A stretch of DNA of 64,000 bases from Streptomyces sp. NBC_01016 (GCF_026341035.1 NZ_JAPEOQ010000001.1:1612001-1676000), one strand, 5' to 3'; shown: positions 53,264 through 61,876, counted from the first letter of the stretch. Notes: generated by a model from the sequence alone, not told the origin. Numbers and translations: made by a program.

Positions 53264-54165
53264 CCAGCGCTTCAGCAGCAATCCCGCAGCAGCCGGGACG
53301 GACCAAGGCGTTTCTGCGCCTGGTCATGATCGAGCACTCGGTCTTCGCGCTGCCCTTCGCCTACATCGCCGCCCTCACGGCGATGTTCCAGCTGGACGAG
53401 AACATCCACTGGGGCCGACTCCTCCTGGTCACCATCTGCATGGTGGGCCTGCGGACGTTCGCGATGGCGGCGAACCGGATCATCGACCGCGAGATCGACG
53501 CCCGTAACCCGCGCACCGCGCACCGCGAACTGGTGACGGGCGCGGTGTCCGTGAAGTCGGCCTGGACCGGCGCGCTGATCGCCCTGGTCGTCTTCCTGGC
53601 CTCGGCGGCGCTCCTGAACCCGCTCTGCCTGGCGCTCGCGCCCATCGCGGTGATCCCGATGGTCGTCTACCCGTACGGCAAGCGGTTCACGAACTTCCCG
53701 CAGGCGATCCTGGGCCTCGCCCAGGCGATGGGCCCGATCGGCGCGTGGATCGCGATCACGGGCGAGTGGTCCTGGACGGCCGTCATCCTCGGTCTCGCGG
53801 TCGGCATCTGGATCGGCGGCTTCGACCTGATCTACGCCTGTCAGGACGTGGAGACGGACCGCGAGGTCGGCGTGAAGTCGGTCCCGGCGCGCTTCGGTAT
53901 CCCCGGCGCGATCTGGGGCGCGCGCGTCTGCCACACCCTCACGACGGCCCTGTTCGTCTGGTACGCCCTGGCCACCGACGCGGGCACCTTCTTCTGGGTC
54001 GGCCTCGTGATCGTCGCAGGCGCGTTCCTCTACGAGCACTCGATCGTGAAGCCCCACGACCTGTCCCGCCTGAACCGGGCGTTCTTCCAGGTCAACGGCT
54101 TCATCGGCATCGCACTCTTCGTGTGCGCCCTGCTCGACCTGCTGGTGCGGGGGCTGACGGTCTAG
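53260..54165 (+). CDS. mqnP: UbiA-family prenyltransferase of menaquinone synthesis
   Basis: 301 residues from GTG 53260, overlapping the mqnL stop (GTGA). Membrane enzyme with the first Asp-rich motif ANRIIDREIDARNPRTAHREL and the second ACQDVETDREVGVKSVPARFG. It prenylates the 1,4-dihydroxy-6-naphthoate intermediate at the membrane. Its stop overlaps the end of the convergent rhomboid gene. Confidence 0.95.
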   Translation: MTSASAAIPQQPGRTKAFLRLVMIEHSVFALPFAYIAALTAMFQLDENIHWGRLLLVTICMVGLRTFAMAANRIIDREIDARNPRTAHRELVTGAVSVKSAWTGALIALVVFLASAALLNPLCLALAPIAVIPMVVYPYGKRFTNFPQAILGLAQAMGPIGAWIAITGEWSWTAVILGLAVGIWIGGFDLIYACQDVETDREVGVKSVPARFGIPGAIWGARVCHTLTTALFVWYALATDAGTFFWVGLVIVAGAFLYEHSIVKPHDLSRLNRAFFQVNGFIGIALFVCALLDLLVRGLTV

Positions 54166-54779
54166 GACTGCTGGGCCGATGGGCGGCGGCGGAACAGGAA
54201 CGCCGCCGCCACACCCGCGGTCAGCCCGATCAGGTGGCCCTGCCAGCTCACCCCGTCGTTCGTGGGGGAGAGGCCCGCCAGGAACGACGTGCCCCAGTAC
54301 GCGGCTATGAGGACGCCGACGATGATGCCGAGCGGGCGGCGCTCCACGAAGCCGGACAGGACGACGAAGGCGAACAGGCCGAATATCAGGCCCGAGGCGC
54401 CCGCCGTGTTCGTGTGGGACGGGGCCACAAGCCACACCCCGAGGCCGTCCGCGACGACGATCAGGGCGCAGGCCAGGAAGAAGCGGCGCAGCCCGCCGAG
54501 CGCCGCGACGAATCCGAGGACCAGCAGGGGTATCGAATTCGCCGCGACGTGGGCGAAGCCGAAGTGGATGAAGGACGCCGGGACGACGTCGATCAACTCG
54601 GAAGGCTCGCGCGGCTGGATGCCGAAGGTGTCCAGGGCGTTGCCCGATGCCGCGTCGATCACTTCGATGAGCCAGAGCAGGGCCACCCAGGCGAGCATCA
54701 CCTTGCCCGCCGTCAGTGCCCGCTCACGCCTCGGCCGCCGCAGGACCGCCGCCCGGCCCGATCCGTCGTCGTACGTCAT
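54162..54779 (-). CDS. Rhomboid family intramembrane serine protease-like protein
   Basis: 205 residues, about six membrane helices. FAHVAANSIPLLVLGFVAALGG holds the conserved HxxxN, TAGASGLIFGLFAFVVLSGF the GxSG catalytic Ser, and WQGHLIGLTAGVAAAF the catalytic His. So it is likely an active protease. It sits inside the menaquinone cluster on the opposite strand; the link is probably not functional. Confidence 0.9.
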   Translation of the reverse strand: MTYDDGSGRAAVLRRPRRERALTAGKVMLAWVALLWLIEVIDAASGNALDTFGIQPREPSELIDVVPASFIHFGFAHVAANSIPLLVLGFVAALGGLRRFFLACALIVVADGLGVWLVAPSHTNTAGASGLIFGLFAFVVLSGFVERRPLGIIVGVLIAAYWGTSFLAGLSPTNDGVSWQGHLIGLTAGVAAAFLFRRRPSAQQS

Positions 54780-54860
54780 CCCAGCCCCCGCCCGTCATGG
54801 AAAGAACGCTCACCGCCCCTGCTCAAGTTCCCCCGCAGGGCCGCCGGATAGGCTCGTGGT

Positions 54861-55544
54861 GTGGAGCACGTCAAAGCAAGCAGCCGCAGGCCGTGGGTCG
54901 TCGGGGTGTCCGGCGCCTCAGGAACCCCGTACGCCGCTTCCGTGCTGCGCGCCCTGCTCGCGGCGGGCGAAGCCGTCGACCTCGTCGTCTCGCGGGCCTC
55001 GCGGCTCACGCTGCTCGACGAGACGGGGATCCCGCTGCGGGACGCGCACTGGCGCGAGGACCTGGCGGAGTGGCTGGCGCGCGGCGCCGACGGCAAGCCG
55101 GACACGTTCCGTGTCGTCGGGCTCGACGACGTGCGGTACTGGCCCGCAGGTGATCTCGCGGCCGGTCCTTCCTCCGGCTCGTACCCGGTCAAGGGCATGA
55201 TCATCGTGCCCGCTTCGACGGCGTGCGTGGCCGGAGTCGCGCTCGGACTCTCGAAGGATCTGCTGCAGCGCGCGGCGAGTGTCACGCTCAAGGAGCGGCG
55301 GTCGCTGATCGTCGCCGTACGGGAGACGCCGCTGAACGGGCAGACGCTCAAGCACCTGGTGGCGCTCGACGAGGCGGGCGCCGTGGTGCTGCCGGCGTCA
55401 CCGGCCTTCTACGCGGGGGCGACGCACATCCAGGACCTCGTGGACTTCGTCGCGGGCCGGACGCTGGACGCGGCGGGTGTGCCGCACACGCTGTACCGCC
55501 GCTGGGAGGGCGAGCTCGGGGGAGGCTCCCGTGCAGCCGAGTGA
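54861..55544 (+). CDS. mqnM: UbiX-family flavin prenyltransferase
   Basis: 227 residues from GTG 54861. RRPWVVGVSGASGTPYAASVLRALLAAG is the FMN-binding start, then YPVKGMIIVPASTACVAGVALGLSKDLLQRAASVTLKERRSLIVAVRETPLN is the UbiX core. It prenylates FMN with dimethylallyl phosphate to give the UbiD cofactor for MqnL. The start lies 81 bp after the divergent rhomboid gene start. The next gene is an Lrp regulator. Confidence 0.94.
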   Translation: MEHVKASSRRPWVVGVSGASGTPYAASVLRALLAAGEAVDLVVSRASRLTLLDETGIPLRDAHWREDLAEWLARGADGKPDTFRVVGLDDVRYWPAGDLAAGPSSGSYPVKGMIIVPASTACVAGVALGLSKDLLQRAASVTLKERRSLIVAVRETPLNGQTLKHLVALDEAGAVVLPASPAFYAGATHIQDLVDFVAGRTLDAAGVPHTLYRRWEGELGGGSRAAE

Positions 55545-55680
55545 CGCCGTTCCCCGTACGTGAGGGGGCTCCGTCGCCCCGAGTGAAGAACTTTGGATTT
55601 TGCGGGGATTCACCCTAGCGCGCCTTCGTTTCTGTACATAAGCTCGCGTCAACGCTGAACAATGAAAGGCATTGGACCTT

Positions 55681-56136
55681 ATGGACGCCGTGGACAGGCA
55701 GCTCATCCAGGCCCTGCGCGAGAACGGCCGCGCCTCGTATGCGGAGTTGGGCCGGCTCGTCGGCCTGTCCGGACCCAGCGTCACGGACCGCATCAACCGC
55801 CTCGAGGCGGCCGGCGTGATCACCGGCTACCGCGCCACCGTCGACTCCGCCTCGCTCGGCCTCGGTGTCACCGCCCTCATCGGCATCTCGCTCTCCGACG
55901 CGGCCGACCACGAGGACGTGGCGCACCGCCTGCGCGACCTGCACGAGATCGAGGACTGCTGGTTCATCGCGGGCGACGACTCGTACATGCTGAAGGTTCG
56001 CGCGGGCGACGTGGACAGCCTGGAGCGGACGATCCGCCGGCTCAGCGGTACGAAGGGCGTGTCCCGGACCCGTACCACGATCATTCTCTCCACGAAGTGG
56101 GAGAACCGGGTGGGGGAGCTTCCCGAAGAGGTGTGA
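55681..56136 (+). CDS. Lrp/AsnC family transcriptional regulator
   Basis: About 151 residues. AVDRQLIQALRENGRASYAELGRLVGLSGPSVTDRINRLEAAGVITGY is the HTH; the RAM ligand domain follows with LGLGVTALIGISLSDAADHEDVAHRLRDLHEIEDCWFIAGDDSYMLKVR. TTG 55672 lies closer to the GAAAGG ribosome site and could be the start; ATG 55681 matches the family. Between mqnM and mqnE, so it may control menaquinone genes. Confidence 0.92.
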   Translation: MDAVDRQLIQALRENGRASYAELGRLVGLSGPSVTDRINRLEAAGVITGYRATVDSASLGLGVTALIGISLSDAADHEDVAHRLRDLHEIEDCWFIAGDDSYMLKVRAGDVDSLERTIRRLSGTKGVSRTRTTIILSTKWENRVGELPEEV

Positions 56137-56187
56137 GCCCCGGGGCGTACGGTGGGCTGGTCTGTTGAGTTGAGGGAAGGTACGGGC

Positions 56188-57351
56188 ATGGACGCAGGGC
56201 TCAAGCGCGAGCTGGAGCAGAAGGTCAGGGACGGTGAGCGGCTGTCCCGCGAGGACGGCATCGCGCTCTACGAGTCGGACGACCTGGCCTGGCTCGGCGG
56301 CCTCGCCCACGAGGTGCGGACGCGGAAGAACGGCGACGTCGTGCACTTCAACGTCAACCGTCACCTGAACATGACGAACGTGTGCACCGCTTCGTGTGCC
56401 TACTGCTCCTTCCAGCGCAAGCCCGGCGAGAAGGACGCCTACACGATGCGCATCGAGGAGGCCGTCAAGCTCGCGCAGGCGATGGAGTCGGAGAACCTCA
56501 CGGAACTCCACATCGTCAACGGGCTGCACCCGAACCTGCCGTGGCGCTACTACCCGCGTTCGCTCAAGGCCCTCAAGGAGGCGCTGCCGAACGTCGGGCT
56601 CAAGGCCTTCACCGCCACCGAGATCCACCACTTCGAGAAGATCTCCGGGATGAGCGCGTCCGAGATCCTCGACGAGCTGATCGAGGCGGGTCTGGAGTCC
56701 CTCACCGGTGGTGGCGCCGAGATCTTCGACTGGGAGATCCGGCAGCACATCGTCGACCACGACACCCACTGGGAGGACTGGTCGCGGATCCACCGGCTCG
56801 CGCACGAGAAGGGCCTCAAGACGCCCAGCACGATGCTGTACGGGCACATCGAGGAGCCCCGGCACCGCGTCGACCACGTGCTGCGGCTGCGCGAACTGCA
56901 GGACGAGACCGGCGGCTTCCAGGTCTTCATCCCGCTGCGCTACCAGCACGACTTCGTCGACATGCAGGACGGCAAGGTCCGCAACAAGCTGCAGGCGCGG
57001 ACGACCATGGCCACGGGCGCCGAGGCGCTGAAGACCTTCGCCGTGTCGCGGCTGCTGTTCGACAACGTGCCGCACGTGAAGTGCTTCTGGGTCATGCACG
57101 GGCTGCACACCACACAGCTCGCGCTGCAGCACGGGGCGGACGACATGGACGGCTCGGTCGTCGAGTACAAGATCACGCATGACGCGGACAACTACGGGAC
57201 GCCGAACAAGATGACGCGTGAGGATCTGCTCGATCTGATCCGTGACGCGGGGTTCCGGCCGGTTGAGCGGAATACGCGGTACGAGATCATTCGGGAGTAC
57301 GAGGGGGCGGACCCCGGGCGGCGGGATGCGCCGCAGCCGATGCGGGTGTGA
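56188..57351 (+). CDS. mqnE: Aminofutalosine synthase
   Basis: 387 residues. Radical SAM cluster motif TNVCTASCAYCSF (CxxxCxxC) near residue 67, with the MqnE-type blocks GLHPNLPWRYYPRSLKALKEALP and GGGAEIF. It joins an adenosyl unit to 3-enolpyruvylbenzoate to form aminofutalosine in the menaquinone pathway. ATG 56188 follows GGGAAGG. mqnA, mqnB, mqnC and mqnD are not in the window. Confidence 0.96.
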   Translation: MDAGLKRELEQKVRDGERLSREDGIALYESDDLAWLGGLAHEVRTRKNGDVVHFNVNRHLNMTNVCTASCAYCSFQRKPGEKDAYTMRIEEAVKLAQAMESENLTELHIVNGLHPNLPWRYYPRSLKALKEALPNVGLKAFTATEIHHFEKISGMSASEILDELIEAGLESLTGGGAEIFDWEIRQHIVDHDTHWEDWSRIHRLAHEKGLKTPSTMLYGHIEEPRHRVDHVLRLRELQDETGGFQVFIPLRYQHDFVDMQDGKVRNKLQARTTMATGAEALKTFAVSRLLFDNVPHVKCFWVMHGLHTTQLALQHGADDMDGSVVEYKITHDADNYGTPNKMTREDLLDLIRDAGFRPVERNTRYEIIREYEGADPGRRDAPQPMRV

Positions 57352-57590
57352 TTTTGGCGGGTCCCGGTTCTGGCCGGGGCCCGTTCTCGTTGCGGTCGTC
57401 GTCCGCCTCGGCCACGGGGCTCCGCCCCGGACCCCGCGCCTCAAGCGCCGGCGGGGCTGGAAAGATCGGGGCTCTGCCCCGGGCCCCGCTGCTCAATCGC
57501 CGCAGGGGCTTGAAATGCTCAAGCGGCGCGGGGGCTTGAAGGCGGCGCAGTCGCCGCAGCGGCTTGAAATGCCCGCCCGCCGCAGGGGCT
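57352..57590. other. 239-bp repeat-rich intergenic region
   Basis: Holds several copies of GGGGCTTGAA/GCCGCAGGGGC-type sequence and the CGGGGCTCCGCCCCGGACCC palindrome at 57414-57438. It separates mqnE from the convergent GNAT gene. No gene seen. Confidence 0.75.
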
Positions 57591-58127
57591 CTAGTGGAGC
57601 GGCAGCATCATGTGGACGTCGTCCCTGTCGTCGCCCGGGGCCACCCGTATCGCGCCCGGGACGCGGCCGACCTCTTTGTAGTCGCAGGCCGCGTAGAAGG
57701 CGTCCGCGCCCGTGCCGCCGCGGCAGGTGAGGCGGAGGGCCTCGATGCCCTCGAAGGTGCGGGCGACCTCGGCGGCGGCCGACATCAGGGCGCGGCCGTA
57801 GCCCTTGCCCTGGTGCTCGGGGTGGACCATCACCGTGTAGAGCCACAAGTGGTGCTTCATCAGGCGGTGCTGGTTGTACGCGAGGAAGGCCGACGCCGCG
57901 ACCCTGCCGTGCTCGTCGCGGCCCACGAGGAGCCGGGTCCGGCCCCCGGCGAGGTCCGCGAGACGCTTGACCAGCTCCGGGCGTATGTCCTCTGGCGTGA
58001 CCGGCGGGACGAAGCCGACCGCGCCGCCGGCGTTCGTCACGTCCGACCACAGGGTGAGGAGCCCGTCGCGCAGGTCGGGGTCGACCGACGGGTCGAGTTC
58101 GAAGGTGAGGGGAGATGTGGTGCGCAT
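57591..58127 (-). CDS. GNAT family N-acetyltransferase
   Basis: 178 residues. LYTVMVHPEHQGKGYGRALMSAAAEVARTFEGIEALRLTCRGGTGADAFYAACDYKEVGR is the acetyl-CoA site (Q/RxxGxG/A) and the C-terminal strand. ATG 58127 is the single plausible start. Substrate unknown. It is divergent from the DUF4229 gene. Confidence 0.9.
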   Translation of the reverse strand: MRTTSPLTFELDPSVDPDLRDGLLTLWSDVTNAGGAVGFVPPVTPEDIRPELVKRLADLAGGRTRLLVGRDEHGRVAASAFLAYNQHRLMKHHLWLYTVMVHPEHQGKGYGRALMSAAAEVARTFEGIEALRLTCRGGTGADAFYAACDYKEVGRVPGAIRVAPGDDRDDVHMMLPLH

Positions 58128-58317
58128 GGGCCCGAGCGTAACCAGAGGCGAGGCCGTGACGTTCGGACGTCCGGGCCCAGCTGCCCGCCGTCCGCAAGAA
58201 CCGGTGGCTGATCCGACGCCACGAGCCCCCGCTGAAATCGGACGCCCCTCCCCGTGCTTCACTGGAGGGGCGCTCGTCCTGTAAGGACACCATTTCGGAA
58301 CGGAAGAGTGGATTGAC

Positions 58318-58623
58318 ATGCTCCGCTACACGCTGATGCGGCTCGGGATCTTCGTGGGCTGCTTCCTCGTCGTCTGGGGTCTCGTCGCCACCGGCATCGT
58401 GCCCGCCGGTATCGGCGGCTCCTACTGGATGTGGATCGCGCTGCTCGGCCTGGTGATCTCCGCACCCATCAGCTACGTCGTGCTGCGCGGCGAGCGCGAC
58501 CGCGCCTCCGAGAAGGTCGTCGCCCGCGTGGACCGCGCCAAGTCGAACATGGCGGCCAACCGCTCCATGGAGGACGAGGCGGACGACGCCGCCCGCACCA
58601 GCGCCCACACCCAGGAGGCGTGA
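58318..58623 (+). CDS. DUF4229 membrane protein
   Basis: 101 residues with two membrane helices (TLMRLGIFVGCFLVVWGLVATGI and YWMWIALLGLVISAPISYVVL) and a charged cytoplasmic tail with GERDRASEKVVARVDRAKSNM. It matches the DUF4229 actinobacterial family, of unknown function. Gap of 190 bp from the divergent GNAT gene. Confidence 0.85.
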   Translation: MLRYTLMRLGIFVGCFLVVWGLVATGIVPAGIGGSYWMWIALLGLVISAPISYVVLRGERDRASEKVVARVDRAKSNMAANRSMEDEADDAARTSAHTQEA

Positions 58624-58687
58624 GCGCCCCCTGCTTCTGAAGGGCCTGCTTCTGTAGGGCCCGCGTAAGCTTCCTCACAGTCAGCAC

Positions 58688-58717
58688 GACCCCGGCACCG
58701 GATCAGGTGCCGGGGTC
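58688..58717. terminator. Terminator after DUF4229
   Basis: GACCCCGGCACC (58688-58699) pairs with GGTGCCGGGGTC (58706-58717), loop of 6 nt. It insulates the leader-peptide unit downstream. Confidence 0.93.
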
Positions 58718-58785
58718 GCCTGCATTTTCAAGGTAAATGCCGCTTTGAGCCCGTACGGGCACCTCATCTGCCCCAAAGAAGCCCT

Positions 58786-58815
58786 TTGATGTTCCCAAAG
58801 TTGCGGTGTTAACGT
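58786..58815 (+). promoter_or_regulatory. Putative promoter of leaderless leader ORF
   Basis: TTGATG (58786-58791) and TAACGT (58810-58815) are separated by 18 bp. The expected transcription start coincides with ATG 58823, so the leader peptide would be made from a leaderless mRNA. Confidence 0.5.
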
Positions 58816-58822
58816 TCCTGTC

Positions 58823-58924
58823 ATGAAGACATCAGTTGCGCCTCGAACCGCCACGGGCATCGCGCTCGTGGAGCGCCTGCATGTCGATCTCTGCCGCTGC
58901 ATGTCCGCGGCCTGTCGCGCCTGA
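58823..58924 (+). CDS. Cysteine-containing putative leader peptide
   Basis: 33 residues. It reads MKTSVAPRTATGIALVERL, then HVDLCRCMSAACRA and TGA. Three Cys codons cluster at the end (CRC and AACRA), all TGC or TGT. I recognise the RLHVDLCRCMSAACR tail as that of actinobacterial putative leader peptides placed before sulfur-related transport and metabolism genes. No ribosome site precedes the ATG, fitting a leaderless start. It ends 119 bp before the symporter gene, with a hairpin (58960-58994) between, as expected for Cys-sensing attenuation. Translation is not proven. Confidence 0.7.
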   Translation: MKTSVAPRTATGIALVERLHVDLCRCMSAACRA

Positions 58925-58959
58925 TCGCGCAGTTTCGACTTCCTTGGCCGAAGCGACGC

Positions 58960-58994
58960 AGCGGCGCCGTTGACCACGTCCCACGGTCGCCGCT
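58960..58994 (+). promoter_or_regulatory. Hairpin between leader ORF and symporter, putative attenuator
   Basis: AGCGGCG-CCGT (58960-58970) pairs with ACGG-T-CGCCGCT (58983-58994), an 11-bp stem with one bulged T and a 12-nt loop. It begins 35 nt after the leader stop and ends 49 nt before the symporter start. Whether it terminates or hides the ribosome site is unknown. Confidence 0.5.
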
Positions 58995-59043
58995 CCTGAA
59001 CGCCCCCTGACTTGTCCCCGCGTGTCATCACAGGAGTGCCTCC

Positions 59044-60357
59044 GTGTCCGCGAACACCCCCGCAGTCGAACAGAAGTCCGGCTTCCGAATACCCAAGATC
59101 CCGTTCTGGGCGCAGATCCTCGGCGGTCTCGTCCTGGGTGTGCTGCTCGGCTGGCTGGCCCGCAGCCAGGACGTCTCCTGGCTCGTCACCACCCTGCAGA
59201 AGGTCGGCGACACCTTCATCCAGCTCCTGAAGCTGGCCGTCGCCCCGCTGGTCTTCTTCGCGATCCTGGTGTCCATCACCAACCTTCGTAAGGTCAACAA
59301 CGCCGCCCGGCTCGCCTCGCGCACGCTGATCTGGTTCATGGTCACGTCGCTGATCGCGGTCGTCATCGGCCTCGCCATCGGGCTGCTCACCAACCCGGGC
59401 GCCGGCACCGGCCTGACCCCGAAGGACGGCGCCAAGCCGGACCAGGCCGGCTCCTGGATCGACTTCCTCACCGGCATCATCCCGACGGACATCATCACGC
59501 CGTTCACCGAGCTGAACGTGCTGCAGATCGTCTTCATGGCCGCCGTCGCCGGCATCGCCATCCTGAAGGTCGGCGAGAAGGCCCAGCCGATCCTGACCCT
59601 CTCCGAGTCGGTCCTCGAACTGCTCCAGAAGGCCCTGTGGTGGGTCATCAAGCTCGCCCCGATCGGCACCATCGGCCTCATCGGCAACGCCATCGCCACG
59701 TACGGCTGGAACCTGATCAGCAAGTACGCGACGTTCACCGCCGACATCTACGTCGGTTGCGCCCTGGTTCTCTTCGGCGTCTACCCGCTGCTGCTCGCCA
59801 CGGTCGCGAAGCTCAGCCCGCTGCAGTTCTTCAAGGGTGCCTGGCCCGCGATCCAGCTGGCCTTCGTCTCGCGTTCGTCGGTCGGCACGATGCCGCTGAC
59901 GCAGCGGGTCACCGAGCGCCTCGGCGTTCCGAAGGAGTACGCCTCCTTCTCCGTGCCGTTCGGTTCGACGACCAAGATGGACGGTTGCGCCTCGATCTAC
60001 CCGGCGATCGCCGCGATCTTCGTCGCGCAGATCTTCGGCATCGACCTCAACGTCGGTGACTACCTGCTCATCGCCTTCGTGTCGGTGATCGGTTCCGCCG
60101 CCACCGCCGGTCTGACGGGCGCCACGGTCATGCTGACGCTGACCCTGTCGACGCTCGGCCTGCCGATGGAGGGCGTGGGCCTGCTCCTCGCGATCGACCC
60201 GATCCTGGACATGATGCGGACGGCGACGAACGTTGCGGGCCAAGTCGCGGTGCCGTTGATCGTGTCTGCGCGGGAGAAGATCCTCGACCGCGACAAGTAC
60301 CAGACGGCCACGTCTTCCCCCATCGACGAGTCGCAGGCTGTGGTTGCCGCAGCCTGA
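59044..60357 (+). CDS. Dicarboxylate/amino acid:cation symporter (DAACS family)
   Basis: 437 residues from GTG 59044, preceded by AGGAG. About eight membrane helices plus two re-entrant loops: LAFVSRSSVGTMPLTQRVTERLGVPKE (HP1 serine-rich) and VSVIGSAATAGLTGATVMLTLTLSTLGLP (HP2). The TM7 motif is TTKMDGCASIYP in place of NMDGT, so the substrate may differ from C4-dicarboxylate or glutamate; the DAACS family also contains cystine carriers (TcyP). The Cys leader upstream points to a sulfur amino acid, an inference. Confidence 0.92.
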   Translation: MSANTPAVEQKSGFRIPKIPFWAQILGGLVLGVLLGWLARSQDVSWLVTTLQKVGDTFIQLLKLAVAPLVFFAILVSITNLRKVNNAARLASRTLIWFMVTSLIAVVIGLAIGLLTNPGAGTGLTPKDGAKPDQAGSWIDFLTGIIPTDIITPFTELNVLQIVFMAAVAGIAILKVGEKAQPILTLSESVLELLQKALWWVIKLAPIGTIGLIGNAIATYGWNLISKYATFTADIYVGCALVLFGVYPLLLATVAKLSPLQFFKGAWPAIQLAFVSRSSVGTMPLTQRVTERLGVPKEYASFSVPFGSTTKMDGCASIYPAIAAIFVAQIFGIDLNVGDYLLIAFVSVIGSAATAGLTGATVMLTLTLSTLGLPMEGVGLLLAIDPILDMMRTATNVAGQVAVPLIVSAREKILDRDKYQTATSSPIDESQAVVAAA

Positions 60358-60374
60358 CGTCCCCAGGCTCGTTG

Positions 60375-60420
60375 CGACACGTGCCCCGCACCCGTGAAAT
60401 CGGGTGCGGGGCACGTGTCG
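60375..60420. terminator. Perfect 20-bp-stem terminator after symporter
   Basis: CGACACGTGCCCCGCACCCG (60375-60394) pairs exactly with 60401-60420 around a TGAAAT loop. It marks the end of the leader-symporter unit. Confidence 0.95.
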
Positions 60421-60495
60421 TTGGTGCGCTGTCGGTGCGGGCCTACTGGACGGCCGGGGCTGGGGTGGTTGCCTTTGCCGAGATGGTCGGCCCGG

Positions 60496-61809
60496 TCAGG
60501 CCCGCTCCAGGATCGCGGTGACTCCCTGCCCGCCCGCGGCGCAGATCGAGATCAGGCCGCGGCCCGAACCCCCGCGCTCCGCCAGCAACTTCGCAAGCGT
60601 GGCGACGATCCGCGCGCCCGTCGCCGCGAAGGGATGCCCGGTCGCGAGGGACGACCCCGCCACGTTCAACCGGTCCCGGTCGACCGGCGCGAGCCCCGCC
60701 TTCTCCCACGCCGCGAGCGTCGCCAGCACCTGTGAGGCGAACGCCTCGTGCACCTCGAACAGGTCGAAGTCCTCGATCCCGAGACCGGCCCGCTCCAGCA
60801 TCCGCGGCACGGCGTACGCGGGCGCCATGAGCAGCCCGTCGCCCTCGCCACCGGTGACGTCACCGTCGACGAAGTCCACGGCCGCGGTCTCGTACGCGGT
60901 CAGATACGCGAGCGGTTCGAGGCCGCGGGCCTTCGCCCACTCCTCGCTCGCGAGCAGCACCACCGCCGCGCCGTCCGTCAGCGGCGTCGAATTCCCGGCC
61001 GTCATGGTCGGGTTCTCGCCCTTGACCCCGAACACCGGCTTCAGCGTGCCGAGTTTCTCGACCGTCGAGCCCGGCCGCAGATTCTGGTCGCGCTCAAGTC
61101 CCCGGTACGGCACGACGAGTTCCTCCAGGAGACCGCGGTCGTACGCCGCCGCGAGCCGCTGATGGCTGGTGGCGGCCAGCTCGTCCTGGGCCTCGCGCGC
61201 GATGCCCCACGCGCGCGCGGTGACGGCGGCGTGCTCGCCCATGGACAGGCGGGTGCGCGGCTCGGCGTTGCGCGGGATGTCGGGGATCAGATGCCCCGGC
61301 CTGACCTTGGCGAGCGCCTTGATCCTGGCGCCCGCCGACTTGGCGCGGCGGGCCTCGAGGAGGATCTTGCGCAGCTCGTCGTTGACGCCCAGCGGGGCGT
61401 CGCTCGCGGTGTCGGAGCCGCCCGCGATCGCGCTCTCGGTCTGGCCGAGCGCGATCTTGTTGGCGGCGGCGATCACGGCTTGCAGGCCGGTGCCGCAGGC
61501 CTGCTGGATGTCGTACGCGGGCGTGCGCGCGTCCAGCATCGAGCCGAGCACGGTCTCGCGCGCGAGGTTGAAGTCGCGGCTGTGCTTGAGCACGGCGCCC
61601 GCCACGAACTCGCCGACTGCGCCCGGCTCGTGGAGCTTCATCCGCCCCACGAGGCCGTCGAGCGCGGCGGTCAGCATGTCCTGGTTGGACGCGGTCGCGT
61701 ACGGGCCGTCGGAGCGCGCGAACGGGATGCGGTTTCCGGCGACGACGGCGACACGACGCGGGGCGTTTCCTAGGGCGGGGGCAGCAGGGCCCTTCGGGGT
61801 TCGCGCCAT
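60496..61809 (-). CDS. Acetyl-CoA C-acyltransferase (FadA2/FadI-like thiolase)
   Basis: 437 residues from ATG 61809 (AGGAG 9 bp before). Thiolase with nucleophile Cys in YDIQQACGTGLQAVI, EVHEAFASQ, and the C-terminal GHPFAATGARIV and ISICAAGGQG motifs. Last step of beta-oxidation: cleavage of 3-ketoacyl-CoA. It is divergent from FabG across an 88-bp promoter that carries palindromes, the same arrangement as mycobacterial fadA2 and fabG4. Confidence 0.94.
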   Translation of the reverse strand: MARTPKGPAAPALGNAPRRVAVVAGNRIPFARSDGPYATASNQDMLTAALDGLVGRMKLHEPGAVGEFVAGAVLKHSRDFNLARETVLGSMLDARTPAYDIQQACGTGLQAVIAAANKIALGQTESAIAGGSDTASDAPLGVNDELRKILLEARRAKSAGARIKALAKVRPGHLIPDIPRNAEPRTRLSMGEHAAVTARAWGIAREAQDELAATSHQRLAAAYDRGLLEELVVPYRGLERDQNLRPGSTVEKLGTLKPVFGVKGENPTMTAGNSTPLTDGAAVVLLASEEWAKARGLEPLAYLTAYETAAVDFVDGDVTGGEGDGLLMAPAYAVPRMLERAGLGIEDFDLFEVHEAFASQVLATLAAWEKAGLAPVDRDRLNVAGSSLATGHPFAATGARIVATLAKLLAERGGSGRGLISICAAGGQGVTAILERA

Positions 61810-61848
61810 GTTCGGCAGCTCCTGAGCTCTCGACAAGTACTGACCAAT

Positions 61849-61876
61849 GAGTAACCTTACTCTGTAGTAAATTTAC
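61849..61876. promoter_or_regulatory. Paired palindromes in fadA/fabG divergent promoter
   Basis: GAGTAA-CC-TTACTC (61849-61862) and GTAAATTTAC (61867-61876) are perfect inverted repeats. AT-rich in GC-rich DNA; probably the operator of a fatty-acid regulator controlling both genes. Confidence 0.65.

Noticed and set aside
60404..61162. Plus-strand ORFs opposite the thiolase
   Set aside because: No domain and Ser/Arg/Pro-rich; shadows of the minus-strand thiolase.
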